Source: an uncultured Atopobiaceae bacterium (GTDB taxonomy: Bacteria; Actinomycetota; Coriobacteriia; Coriobacteriales; Atopobiaceae). Taken from it: a stretch of DNA of 64,000 bases. The notes under the pieces were generated by a model. The model ran no database searches. It had not been told where the DNA came from and worked only from the letters and a program-made list of their open reading frames with translations. The position numbers and the translations under genes were made by a program. Below, one piece after another: positions 51,712-60,340 of this stretch (its first letter is position 1; the number at the start of each line of letters is the position of its first letter). The stretch spans positions 1 to 64,000 of the forward strand of contig CANQSI010000001.1 in assembly GCA_947626465.1 (NCBI GenBank). The letters run 5' to 3'.

Positions 51712-52227
51712 ATGGCGATCGCCCGGTCAAAGGCCCGCCGCGAGGCGATCTTTAGCCTCGTGGCGCTGATCTGCATCATCGCCGATCAGGCCACCAAGGC
51801 GCTCGCGCGCGAATACCTCTCGCCGGGCGAGGCGGTGCCCTTCATACCGGGCGTGCTGAACCTGCAGTTCACCGTGAACACCGGGGCGGCATTTTCGGTG
51901 GGCGAGGGGCTCTCGTGGCTTTTCGCGGCGATCGCCGTCGTGGTGGTGGCGGCGCTCGCCATCACGCTTTGGAGAACGAGCGACGTGCCCATCTACCTCT
52001 GCGTATTTGCCGGCATCATCGCCGGTGGCGCCGTGGGAAACCTCATCGATCGCGTGGCTTCCGGCGGAGTCGTCGACTTCTTCGCGACCGCGTTCATGGA
52101 CTTCCCCATCTTCAACGTGGCCGACGTCTGCATAGACGTGGGCGTGGTGCTCGGCTTCATCGGCTACGTCATCTGGGATAGGAAGCGTGCGGAGGGCGCA
52201 AACGCTCCGCACGAGGGCGAGGCGTGA
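51712..52227 (+). CDS. lspA: Prolipoprotein signal peptidase
   Basis: Membrane aspartyl peptidase cleaving lipoprotein signal peptides after lipidation. Four membrane helices in 171 aa. Catalytic Asp residues appear in GGAVGNLIDRV (about 101-111) and FNVADVCID (about 133-141); FTVNTGAAFSV (about 51-61) is the conserved NxGxAF box. It starts 3 bp after the ileS stop and ends overlapping the pseudouridine-synthase start. The ileS-lspA order is common in bacteria. Confidence 0.96.
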   Translation: MAIARSKARREAIFSLVALICIIADQATKALAREYLSPGEAVPFIPGVLNLQFTVNTGAAFSVGEGLSWLFAAIAVVVVAALAITLWRTSDVPIYLCVFAGIIAGGAVGNLIDRVASGGVVDFFATAFMDFPIFNVADVCIDVGVVLGFIGYVIWDRKRAEGANAPHEGEA

Positions 52228-53306
52228 GCGCGATGGCCACGCATGAGCTTCTCGTGGACGAGTGGGGCAGCGGCGAGCGCCTCGACGTCTGGCTCTCCCA
52301 AGAGCTGGAGGGCCTCTCGAGGACGGCGGCGCAAAAGCTCATCACCTCGGGGAACGTGTTCCTCAACGGCGCTTCTTGCACGAGTAAGTCCTGCAGGATC
52401 GAGCTCGGGGATCGCCTGCTCGTGTCCGTGGACGACGCAAGGGATCGCGAGGGAGACGCCACGCTTGCGCCCACGGCGATCCCCCTCGACGTGCGCTACG
52501 AGGAGGGCGGGGTCGTCGTCCTCTCGAAGCAGGCGGGACTCGTGTGCCATCCATCGCCTGGCCACGAGGACGACACGCTCGCGAACGCGCTCGTCGCCCG
52601 ATACGGCGCGCACCATCTCGGAACGCTGCAGGGCGAGGAGCGCCCCGGCATCGTCCATAGGCTCGATCGCGATACCACGGGGCTCATGCTCGCGGCGAAG
52701 AGCGATGAGGCGCAGGGGGCGCTCCAAGACCTCATTCGCCTTCGGGAGCTCGATCGGCGCTATGCCGTGCTCGTGCAGGGCTACGTGGCTCCGGAAACCG
52801 GCCTCATCGACGTGGGCATCGCGCGCTCGAGACGCGATCGCCAGCGCATGGTGGCCTCCGACGGCGAGCGCGCACGCGAGGCCATTACCACGTTCACCAC
52901 GCTCGAGCGCTTCGATGCGGGCGCGAAGGACGACGGCTACAGCCTCCTCGAATGCCATCTCTACACCGGTCGCACGCACCAGATTCGCGTGCACATGGCC
53001 CACGTCAACCATCCCGTGGTGGGGGATCCCGTCTACGGGCAGGGCGACGCGAGGAAGAACCTCGGCCTCGCGCGCCAGTTCCTCCACTCATGGCGCCTAT
53101 CCTTCGATAATCCCGAGACGGGCGAGCGCCTTTCCTTCGCCGATGCCCTTCCCGAGGATCTCGCCCGCGTGCTCGGCTCGCTGGCCGATCGCTCGCTCGG
53201 GCGCACGGAGAAGGGGGAGCTCCTCGTACCCGCGCTCCTCGGCGACGGGGATGCGCTCGAAGAGGTGGTGGCCCTCGGCTTGGAGGGGGAGGACGAGCGT
53301 GTTTAG
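52224..53306 (+). CDS. RluA/RluD-family pseudouridine synthase
   Basis: A 360-aa protein with an N-terminal S4 RNA-binding domain (about 18-75; ERLDVWLSQELEGLSRTAAQKLI) and a pseudouridine-synthase domain. The active site is GIVHRLDRDTTGLMLAAKS (about 145-163), with the catalytic Asp in RLDRDTTG. CHLYTGRTHQIRVHMAHVNHPVVGDP (in parts, about 249-274) is the second family signature. The likely target is 23S rRNA (RluD-like), but paralogs modify other sites. The GTG start overlaps the lspA stop (GTGA); ATG 52233 is an alternative. The C-terminus overlaps the glycosyltransferase start by 8 nt. Confidence 0.92.
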   Translation: MSAMATHELLVDEWGSGERLDVWLSQELEGLSRTAAQKLITSGNVFLNGASCTSKSCRIELGDRLLVSVDDARDREGDATLAPTAIPLDVRYEEGGVVVLSKQAGLVCHPSPGHEDDTLANALVARYGAHHLGTLQGEERPGIVHRLDRDTTGLMLAAKSDEAQGALQDLIRLRELDRRYAVLVQGYVAPETGLIDVGIARSRRDRQRMVASDGERAREAITTFTTLERFDAGAKDDGYSLLECHLYTGRTHQIRVHMAHVNHPVVGDPVYGQGDARKNLGLARQFLHSWRLSFDNPETGERLSFADALPEDLARVLGSLADRSLGRTEKGELLVPALLGDGDALEEVVALGLEGEDERV

Positions 53307-54603
53307 CCTCTTTCGCTTCACGGAGCTGGGACTCACCCCGATCGTGGTGTTCAACCTCGCGCTCTTCGTCATCTTCACGGTGGCGTTCTTCTACCAGATC
53401 GTCTTTCTCTTCGTGGGGCTCAGGCGTGGGGTGGTGGCGCTTCCCGACGCGCGGAGCTTGCATCGCTTTGCCGTGGTGATCGCCGCGCACAACGAGGAGC
53501 TCGTGATCGGCGAGCTCATCCGCTCGATTGCCGAGCAGAACTACCCGGCGGAGCTCATCGACACGTTCGTGATCGCCGACGCCTGCACCGACGCCACCGT
53601 CGAGCGGGCGCGGGAGGCGGGCGCCACGGTCTTCGAGCGAAACGACCTCGCACGACGGGGGAAGAGCTGGGCCCTCGACATGGGATTCCATCGAATCCTC
53701 GACGAGTACGGCGACGATTACTACGACGCGTTCCTCGTCTTCGATGCCGACAACCTGCTCTCGAAGACCTATGTGCAGGAGATGAACAAGCTCTACGACC
53801 TCGGCTTTCTCGCCGGCACGAGCTATCGCAACTCGAAGAACTTCGATTCGTCGTGGATCAGCTCGGCCTACACCACGTGGTTCATCCGCGAGGCGCGCTT
53901 CCTCAACAACTCCCGCATGGCGCTCGGCACGAGCTGCGCCATCTCGGGATCCGGCTGGATGGTGTCGTCGCGCATCATCCGCGCCATGGACGGATGGGAC
54001 TTCCACACGCTCACGGAGGACATCCAGTTCTCCACGTTCTGCGCCGCGAACAACGTGCGCATCGGCTATGCGCCCGCGGAATTCTTCGATGAGCAGCCGG
54101 TGACGCTCAAGGCGTCCTGGATCCAGCGCATGCGCTGGACGAAGGGCTTCTACCAGGTGTTCTTCTCCTATGGCGGCGACCTCATGAAGGGCATCAAGCG
54201 GGGGCTCTTCTCGTCCTACGACATGCTCATGACCATCGCGCCGGGGATGATCCTCACCCTCATCTCGCTCATCGTGAACGGCGCCTATCTCGCGCTCGGC
54301 TACCTCAGCCACGGCTTTCTGGCCACCGAGCCGGAGATGATGATGGCCCTCGGTTCCATCATCGCGTTCTTCACCTCCGTCTACCTCATGTTCTTCATGC
54401 TCGGGCTCATCACGGAGATCTCCGAGCGCCGCCACATCCACTGCAGGAAGCGCTGGCGCCTCATCGCGAACCTCTTCACCTTCCCGATCTTCGAGTTCAC
54501 CTACGTGCCGCTCTGCGTGATCGCGCTCTTCAAGAAGGTGGAGTGGATCCCCACGAAGCACGACCTCGCCTATACCGTGGATGACGTGATGGGCGACTCG
54601 TAG
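53299..54603 (+). CDS. Membrane glycosyltransferase, family 2
   Basis: A 434-aa protein with membrane helices at about 10-35 and three or four near the C-terminus (about 305-430). These enclose a GT-A catalytic domain: FAVVIAAHNEELVIGELI (about 53-70), ADACTDATVERAREAGA, DADNLLS (about 150-156; the DxD metal site), TEDIQFSTFC (the TED box, about 254-263) and QRMRWTKGFYQ (the Q-x-x-RW box, about 281-291). This is the BcsA/NodC-like processive or inverting GT2 layout. No partner polysaccharide genes are nearby, so the product is unknown. GTG 53299 has ggaggggga upstream and overlaps the previous gene. Confidence 0.88.
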   Translation: MFSLFRFTELGLTPIVVFNLALFVIFTVAFFYQIVFLFVGLRRGVVALPDARSLHRFAVVIAAHNEELVIGELIRSIAEQNYPAELIDTFVIADACTDATVERAREAGATVFERNDLARRGKSWALDMGFHRILDEYGDDYYDAFLVFDADNLLSKTYVQEMNKLYDLGFLAGTSYRNSKNFDSSWISSAYTTWFIREARFLNNSRMALGTSCAISGSGWMVSSRIIRAMDGWDFHTLTEDIQFSTFCAANNVRIGYAPAEFFDEQPVTLKASWIQRMRWTKGFYQVFFSYGGDLMKGIKRGLFSSYDMLMTIAPGMILTLISLIVNGAYLALGYLSHGFLATEPEMMMALGSIIAFFTSVYLMFFMLGLITEISERRHIHCRKRWRLIANLFTFPIFEFTYVPLCVIALFKKVEWIPTKHDLAYTVDDVMGDS

Positions 54604-54641
54604 AGGACAATCCCATTCGCCCGTAGTTTTCGGGCGCCGCC

Positions 54642-54647
54642 TATAAT
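54642..54647 (+). promoter_or_regulatory. -10 element of guaB
   Basis: A consensus TATAAT lies 88 bp before the guaB start. A small CGCCCG/CGGGCG hairpin (54618-54636) sits in the -35 region, where no standard hexamer is found. Confidence 0.52.
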
Positions 54648-54679
54648 CTGGGCTGGGCACGCCGAACGTCCCAATACAA

Positions 54680-54707
54680 GGCGGCGGGGTTCCTTCGAAC
54701 CATCGCC
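54680..54707 (+). promoter_or_regulatory. Leader hairpin of guaB
   Basis: GGCG (54680-54683) pairs with CGCC (54704-54707), and GGTTC (54688-54692) with GAACC (54697-54701), around a CTTC loop. There is a 4x2 internal loop. It lies in the untranslated leader, about 22 nt before the guaB start. It is not a known purine riboswitch pattern. Confidence 0.45.
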
Positions 54708-54729
54708 ATCGATGCGTAGAGGAGTTCCG

Positions 54730-56250
54730 TTGGCAGAATTCTTTCCCGGCACCTCGCACACGTTCTCCGAATACCTCTTGGTGCCCGGTTATTCCTCGTC
54801 TGCGTGCATTCCCGCCAACGTGTCGCTCAAGGCCCCGCTCGTGCGCCATCGCGTGGGCGAAGAGAGTCCGATCACGCTGAACGTGCCGCTCACCTCGGCA
54901 ATCATGCAATCGGTTTCCGGCCCGGAGCTCGCCATCGCCCTTGCGCGCGAGGGCGGGATCTCGTTCATCTTCGGCTCGCAGACCAAGGAGAGCGAAGCCG
55001 AGATGGTGCGCGAGGTGAAGGCCTACAAGGCGGGGGTGGTGAATTCCGATTCGAACCTCACGCCCGACATGACGCTCGCCAACGTGATGGCGCTCAAGAG
55101 GAGGACCGGCCACTCGTGCATGCCCGTCACCGACGACGGCACCGCCACCGGGCGCCTCCTGGGCATCGTGACCTCGAGGGACTGGCGTCCTTCGCGCGAC
55201 GATCCCGGCAAGAGGGTGCGCGATTTCATGACGCCGCTCGATCGGCTCATCGTGGGTTCTGCAGACCTCACGCTTTCCGAGGCGAACGACATCATCTGGG
55301 ACAACAAGCTCAACCAGCTGCCGCTCGTGGACGAGAACGGCTTGCTTGCGGGCCTCATCTTCCGCAAGGACTACGACATGCATAAGTCGAACCCGCTCGA
55401 GCTCCTCGATGGGTCGAAGCGCTATCTCGTGGGTGCGGGCATCAACACGCGCGATTACGAGGAGCGTGTGCCGGCGCTCGTGGATGCGGGCGCCGATGTG
55501 CTGTGCATCGATTCCTCCGAGGGCTTCTCGGAGTGGCAGGAGCGTACGCTCACGTGGATCCGCAAGCAATACGGCCACTCGGTCTACGTGGGCGCGGGCA
55601 ACGTGGTGGATGCCGAGGGCTTCCGCTTCCTCGCCGATGCCGGAGCGGACTTCGTGAAGGTGGGCATCGGCGGAGGCTCCATCTGCATCACCCGCGAGCA
55701 GAAGGGCATCGGGCGCGGCCAGGCGTCGGCGCTGATCGACGTCTGCCAGGCGCGCGATGCCTACGCGCAGGAGACCGGCATCTACATCCCCGTGTGCTCC
55801 GATGGCGGCATCGTCTACGACTACCACATGACCCTCGCGCTCGCGATGGGGGCGGACTTCCTCATGCTCGGACGCTACTTCGCGCGCTTCGACGAGAGCC
55901 CAGGACAGCGTGTGAGCGTGAACGGCACCTACATGAAGGAGTACTGGGGCGAGGGCTCGAGCCGCGCGAGGAACTGGGCGCGCTACGACCTCGGCGGTGA
56001 GGCGAAGCTCTCGTTCGAGGAGGGCGTGGACAGCTTCGTGCCCTATGCGGGTCCGCTCAAGGAGAACGTGCAGAACTCCCTTGCCAAGGTGCGCTCGACG
56101 ATGTGCAACTGCGGAGCCATGACCATCCCCGAACTCAAGCAGAAGGCCAAGCTCACCCTCGTGAGTGCGACGTCCCTCGTGGAAGGCGGCGCACACGACG
56201 TGGTCCTGAAGGATGCCATCACGTCCGTGAGCGCGAACTTCCGCTCTTAG
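54730..56250 (+). CDS. guaB: IMP dehydrogenase
   Basis: Oxidises IMP to XMP with NAD, the committed step to GMP. The 506-aa barrel is interrupted by two CBS domains (about 105-225). Active-site loop GIGGGSICITREQKGIGRGQ (about 314-333) with the catalytic Cys; CSDGGIVYDYH (about 356-366); flap WARYDLGG with the Arg-Tyr pair; and EEGVDSFVPYAGPL. The N-terminal substrate region reads TSAIMQSVSG and FIFGSQT where common GuaB has SPMDTVTE and IIHKNM, so it is a divergent subgroup. The start is TTG 54730, set by gaggag 6 nt upstream. leuS follows at 30 bp. Confidence 0.93.
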   Translation: MAEFFPGTSHTFSEYLLVPGYSSSACIPANVSLKAPLVRHRVGEESPITLNVPLTSAIMQSVSGPELAIALAREGGISFIFGSQTKESEAEMVREVKAYKAGVVNSDSNLTPDMTLANVMALKRRTGHSCMPVTDDGTATGRLLGIVTSRDWRPSRDDPGKRVRDFMTPLDRLIVGSADLTLSEANDIIWDNKLNQLPLVDENGLLAGLIFRKDYDMHKSNPLELLDGSKRYLVGAGINTRDYEERVPALVDAGADVLCIDSSEGFSEWQERTLTWIRKQYGHSVYVGAGNVVDAEGFRFLADAGADFVKVGIGGGSICITREQKGIGRGQASALIDVCQARDAYAQETGIYIPVCSDGGIVYDYHMTLALAMGADFLMLGRYFARFDESPGQRVSVNGTYMKEYWGEGSSRARNWARYDLGGEAKLSFEEGVDSFVPYAGPLKENVQNSLAKVRSTMCNCGAMTIPELKQKAKLTLVSATSLVEGGAHDVVLKDAITSVSANFRS

Positions 56251-56280
56251 CACCCCAATCAGATTCCATGGAGGTTGACG

Positions 56281-58830
56281 GTGGAGATCCGTACGCAGAT
56301 CCCCGACTACGATGCGCATGCCATCGAGGAGAAGTGGCAGCGCGTGTGGGAGGAGACGGAGCTCTTCAAGACGGAAGAGGATCCCGAAAAACCCAAACGC
56401 TACGTGCTCGAGATGTTCCCGTACCCCTCGGGAGACCTCCACATGGGGCACGCGAGGAACTATGCCATGGGCGACGCCATGGCACGCCAGGCGCGCATGG
56501 CCGACTACGACGTGCTGCATCCCATGGGCTTCGACGCCTTTGGCCTGCCTGCGGAAAACGCCGCCATCAAGCACCACACGCAGCCCGGCACGTGGACCGA
56601 GAAGAACATGGCCACGTCGCTCGCGACGATGCGGCGCATGGGCTTCTCCTACGACTTCGATCGCCTCGTGCGCACGTGCGATCCGTCGTATTACCGCTGG
56701 GAGCAGCTGCTTTTCCTGAAGATGTGGGAGAAGGGGCTCGCCTATCGCAAGACCTCGCCGGTGAACTGGTGTCCTTCCTGCGCAACGGTGCTCGCCAACG
56801 AGCAGGTGGTCGACGGGGTGTGCTGGCGCTGCGGGAGCGTCCCTGAGCGCCGCGAGCTCGAGCAGTGGTACTTGAAGATCACCGATTACGCCGAGGAGCT
56901 ACTAGGCGGCCTCGACGAGCTCTCCGGATGGCCGGAGCGCGTGAAGCAGATGCAGCGCAACTGGATCGGGCGCTCCGAGGGTGCGAACATCACGTTCGCG
57001 CTCGCCGATGCGCAGGGAAACCCCACGGCGCGCACCTTCACGGTCTTCACCACGCGTCCCGACACGCTCTTCGGTGCGACGTTCTTCCTGCTCTCGCCCG
57101 AGTATCCGGGCCTCGACGAGCTCGTGGACGAGGCACATCGCGAAGGGGTCGAGAGGGTGTGCGAGGTGGCGGCGGCCACGAGCTCCTTCGAGCGCCAAGC
57201 CACCGAGCGTGAGAAGCACGGTGCCTTCACCGGGCATTACGTGGTGAATCCGGTGAACGGACGCCTCCTTCCCATATGGGTGGCCGACTACGTGCTCACC
57301 GACTACGGCACGGGCGCCGTGATGGGCGTGCCCTCGGGAGACGAGCGCGACTTCCAATTCGCGCGCAAGTACGACCTCCCCATCCCGCCCGTGGTGGTGG
57401 AGGAGGACGACCCGCTCTACGCCGAGCTCAAGGACCAAACCGAGCTCGTGGTGGAGGACGTCGACTGGGATCACGCGATGGCGGCCGAGGGACGTCTCGT
57501 GCAATCGGGGCCCTTCACCGGCATGAAGGGCGGCCATGGCTCGGAGGCGGTGTCGGCGATCATCTCGTGGCTCGGCGAGCGCGGGCTCGGCGAGGCCAAG
57601 GTGGAATGGCGGCTTCGCGACTGGCTCATCTCGCGCCAGCGCTATTGGGGCACCCCCATCCCCGCCGTGCACTGCCCGCACTGCGGCATCGTGCCCGTGC
57701 CGGAGGAAGACCTGCCCATCGTGCTTCCCGCGACGCTCGACCTCGCCGCAGGCGAGACGCTCGCGGAGTGCCCGGAGTTCTTTGAGACCACCTGCCCCGT
57801 GTGCGGGGCGCCTGCGCGCCGCGAAACCGACACGATGGACACCTTCTGCGATTCCAGCTGGTACTACCTGCGCTATTGCGATCCCCATAACGACGAGGCG
57901 CCGTTCTCGCGCGAGGCGGTGGCCAGGTGGATGCCCGTCGACAACTACATCGGCGGCATCGAGCACGCGATCCTCCACCTGCTCTACTCGCGCTTCTGGA
58001 CGCGCGTGTTGCGCGACTTTGGCATGCTCGATTTCTCCGAGCCCTTCACGAACCTGCTTTGCCAGGGCATGGTGAAGGACGAGGAGGGTCGCGTGATGAG
58101 CAAGTCGCTCGGAAACGTCGTACCGCCCGCTTCGGTGATCGAGCCCTATGGCGCCGACACGATGCGCATGGCGGTGCTCTTCGTGGCGCCTCCCGTGAAG
58201 GACTTCGACTGGGATCCCAAGGCCGTGGCCGGCTGCAATCGCTTCATCAAGCGCGCGTGGCGCCTCGTCTTCGAGCTTGCGGGAAGCGGCTGGCCCGAAG
58301 GTGGCGTCGCCATTGATCCATCGGAGCTCTCCGGCCCGGAGGCAAAGCTCAACCACGAGCTGCATAGCCTCGGACTGCGCTGCACGCGCGACTTCGCACG
58401 CGCGCAGTACAACACGGCCATCTCGGCCATCATGGAGCTCGCGAACGCGGCCACGTCCTATCTCTCGAGCGTCCCGAGCGAGGCGCGCAACACCTCGCTC
58501 ATGGCGCTGGTCGCCCGCGACCTCGTGGCCATGCTCGCGCCAATCTGCCCCTTCGTGGCGGAGGAGCTCTACCACGCGGCGCTCGGCTTCGCCACCTCGG
58601 TCTACGACGAGCCCTGGCCCACGTTCGACGAGGCGCAGGCGGCTACGAGCGAGGTGGAGATCGCCGTGCAGATCAAGGGCAAGGTGCGCGCGAGGATCAC
58701 CGTCCCCGCCGACATCGCGACAGACGATCTCGAGGCCCGCGCAATCGAGGCGGTGGCCGAGCGGATCGGCGACGCGCCGATCCGCAAGGTCATCACGGTT
58801 CCGGGAAGGCTCGTGAACATCGTCTGCTGA
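56281..58830 (+). CDS. leuS: Leucyl-tRNA synthetase
   Basis: Class I synthetase charging tRNA-Leu with editing. The HIGH motif is PYPSGDLHMGHARNY (47-61) and the KMSKS-like motif is GRVMSKSLGN (about 602-611). Zinc-type pairs CPSC and CWRC occur at about 162-185 and CPHC and CPVC at about 465-510. The editing domain has TTRPDTLFGAT. The 849-aa length is normal. GTG 56281 (VEIRTQI) is chosen because ggagg (56270-56274) is 6 nt away; TTG 56275 is too close. The leader is only 30 bp, too short for a T-box. Confidence 0.97.
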   Translation: MEIRTQIPDYDAHAIEEKWQRVWEETELFKTEEDPEKPKRYVLEMFPYPSGDLHMGHARNYAMGDAMARQARMADYDVLHPMGFDAFGLPAENAAIKHHTQPGTWTEKNMATSLATMRRMGFSYDFDRLVRTCDPSYYRWEQLLFLKMWEKGLAYRKTSPVNWCPSCATVLANEQVVDGVCWRCGSVPERRELEQWYLKITDYAEELLGGLDELSGWPERVKQMQRNWIGRSEGANITFALADAQGNPTARTFTVFTTRPDTLFGATFFLLSPEYPGLDELVDEAHREGVERVCEVAAATSSFERQATEREKHGAFTGHYVVNPVNGRLLPIWVADYVLTDYGTGAVMGVPSGDERDFQFARKYDLPIPPVVVEEDDPLYAELKDQTELVVEDVDWDHAMAAEGRLVQSGPFTGMKGGHGSEAVSAIISWLGERGLGEAKVEWRLRDWLISRQRYWGTPIPAVHCPHCGIVPVPEEDLPIVLPATLDLAAGETLAECPEFFETTCPVCGAPARRETDTMDTFCDSSWYYLRYCDPHNDEAPFSREAVARWMPVDNYIGGIEHAILHLLYSRFWTRVLRDFGMLDFSEPFTNLLCQGMVKDEEGRVMSKSLGNVVPPASVIEPYGADTMRMAVLFVAPPVKDFDWDPKAVAGCNRFIKRAWRLVFELAGSGWPEGGVAIDPSELSGPEAKLNHELHSLGLRCTRDFARAQYNTAISAIMELANAATSYLSSVPSEARNTSLMALVARDLVAMLAPICPFVAEELYHAALGFATSVYDEPWPTFDEAQAATSEVEIAVQIKGKVRARITVPADIATDDLEARAIEAVAERIGDAPIRKVITVPGRLVNIVC

Positions 58831-58898
58831 CGCCCCGGACCGTTCGATCTCGTGCGCCCTTCGCGAGGATTCCCGCAGGTGCGTGCTTAGGAGGATGC

Positions 58899-60176
58899 GT
58901 GGACTGTCCCAAGTGCGGGAGATATCTGGGCGAGGGAATGCTCCCCGCCCGATGCCCTCACTGCGGGGCGAACCTCTCGAATCCCACGGATTCCATTCGC
59001 GGGAGCAAAGCCGCGGCATCCCGGAAGAACGTCGAGGGCCTCACGGGCATCGGCAAGGGCAACACCCAGAACAAGAGGCGCCGCTACTTCCAGGTGTGCG
59101 TGGGCATCATCCTCGTGGTGGCCTTTGGCGCGCTCCTCTACTACGCCACGAGCGGCTTCGGCACCGAGGGCGAGCTCAGCGTGCCCGATCTCGTGGGATG
59201 GAATAGGGATCGCGCCGAGGAGGAGCTTGCGTCGCTCGGCTATACCGCAGTCGTGGAAGACGTGCTCTCGGAAGATGGCTCCTCGGGCCTCGTGGTCTCC
59301 CAGGAGCCCGAGCCGGGTACGCCGCGGCCGAAGTTCTCCGAGGTCATACTCCGCGTCTCGACTTCGATCGCCATGCCCGACATCGTGGGAAGGCCATGGC
59401 CCGAGGTGCAGGCGGAGCTCGATTCGCAAGGAATCGCCTACGAGGCCACCGAACAGCTCTCGAGCGAGGCCGAGGGCACCGTCCTCTCCTCGAGCATCAC
59501 GAGCGGCACGGCCATCGGAAGGGACGATGTGGTGGACATCATCGTCGCAAAGCGCCCGATCGTGCCGGATCTCTCCGGCCTCACCCCCGATGAGGCCTCC
59601 TCCAAGCTCACGGTGCTCCTGCTCAAGCTCGAAACGCAGGATGTGCTCCTCGAGGGAGACCAGAAGGCCGGCACGATCGTGGGGCAGGAGCCCGCCGCGG
59701 AGAGCGCCGTCGCGGCGGGAACGACGGTGGTGGGGAAGGTGGCTTGCACGCCAGACGAGTTCTACACCAACGCCGCCATGGCAGCCTTGAATGCGGTCTA
59801 CAACACGAGCCCTGCCGACGACGGCATCGGAGCCGCACTCCTCCCACTCCTCTCGAGCGAGAGCGAGTTCGCAGGGCAAAGCGCGCACGACGTGTGGTGG
59901 AACCTCGTGAAGCGCGGCGGACGCTACGCGGATCAGCCAGCGGAGCTCCAGAGCCTCCCGCGCTCGATCGTCGATGCGAAGCTTTCCATCGACCCCGAGA
60001 AGCGTGAGGTGAGCGCTACCGTGACGGTCGATTGGGACTGGACCGGCCTTCCCGGCGCCGGCGCGAAGAGTTCGCAGGATACGCGCACCGTCACGCTCAC
60101 CTTCGACAAGGAGGGGAAGCTCCTCGGCTTCTACGATGAGCAAACCGATGTGCCCTTCTTCAAGGTGAACGAGTAG
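58899..60176 (+). CDS. Zinc-ribbon, single-pass membrane protein with three PASTA domains
   Basis: A 425-aa protein with an unusual order: an N-terminal zinc ribbon (CPKC at 3-6, CPHC at 19-22), one membrane helix (about 64-83), three PASTA modules (about 93-157, 158-225 and 226-290; each starts with V/MPDxxG or VPDLSG), and a C-terminal region of about 130 aa that I do not recognise (TVDWDWTGLPGAG, TVTLTFDKEGKLLGFY). PASTA domains usually bind peptidoglycan fragments in serine/threonine kinases or PBPs, but no kinase or transpeptidase domain is present here. GTG 58899 follows aggagga. It is probably a wall-sensing or anchoring protein. Confidence 0.85.
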   Translation: MDCPKCGRYLGEGMLPARCPHCGANLSNPTDSIRGSKAAASRKNVEGLTGIGKGNTQNKRRRYFQVCVGIILVVAFGALLYYATSGFGTEGELSVPDLVGWNRDRAEEELASLGYTAVVEDVLSEDGSSGLVVSQEPEPGTPRPKFSEVILRVSTSIAMPDIVGRPWPEVQAELDSQGIAYEATEQLSSEAEGTVLSSSITSGTAIGRDDVVDIIVAKRPIVPDLSGLTPDEASSKLTVLLLKLETQDVLLEGDQKAGTIVGQEPAAESAVAAGTTVVGKVACTPDEFYTNAAMAALNAVYNTSPADDGIGAALLPLLSSESEFAGQSAHDVWWNLVKRGGRYADQPAELQSLPRSIVDAKLSIDPEKREVSATVTVDWDWTGLPGAGAKSSQDTRTVTLTFDKEGKLLGFYDEQTDVPFFKVNE

Positions 60177-60227
60177 CGAAGGGTCCCTTCGAAGTTTGGC
60201 GAAGTTGTTTGCATGCGAGCCCCCCGC

Positions 60228-60256
60228 TTGACCCGCGAGCGGCGCAAATCCATACT
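60228..60256 (+). promoter_or_regulatory. Promoter of rimP-nusA-infB
   Basis: TTGACC (60228-60233; 5/6 match) and CATACT (60251-60256; 4/6 match) are separated by exactly 17 bp. The predicted start, near 60263, gives a leader of about 78 nt containing the attenuator hairpins. Confidence 0.6.
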
Positions 60257-60277
60257 TGGCGTGCCGATAAACAAGGT

Positions 60278-60329
60278 CTTCCGCGAGGAAGTGGAGCGAG
60301 TTCTCGCCCCGCTTCCTTTTTGTTGGAAG
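60278..60329 (+). promoter_or_regulatory. Attenuator leader of rimP-nusA-infB with alternative hairpins
   Basis: Four short segments alternate: CTTCC (60278-60282), GGAAG (60287-60291), CTTCC (60312-60316) and GGAAG (60325-60329). Segments 2 and 3 are part of a long stem (60286-60300 with 60303-60317) followed by T4-5 (60317-60321), an intrinsic terminator. Segments 1 and 2 form an alternative hairpin with a GCGA (GNRA) loop that would prevent it. Segments 3 and 4 can also pair, close to the rimP Shine-Dalgarno. The layout fits a transcription attenuator, possibly controlled by NusA itself. Confidence 0.65.
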
Positions 60330-60340
60330 AGGGGAGGGAA

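Noticed and set aside
53005..56577. Very long minus-strand open frame (about 1190 codons)
   Set aside because: It is opposite the pseudouridine synthase, glycosyltransferase and guaB genes, is full of His/Arg/Glu low-complexity, and has no recognisable domain; an effect of high GC. The same holds for other long antisense frames, such as 23712-26468.
58831..58898. A terminator or promoter between leuS and the PASTA gene
   Set aside because: No stem with T-run and no good -10/-35 pair; the two genes are probably co-transcribed.
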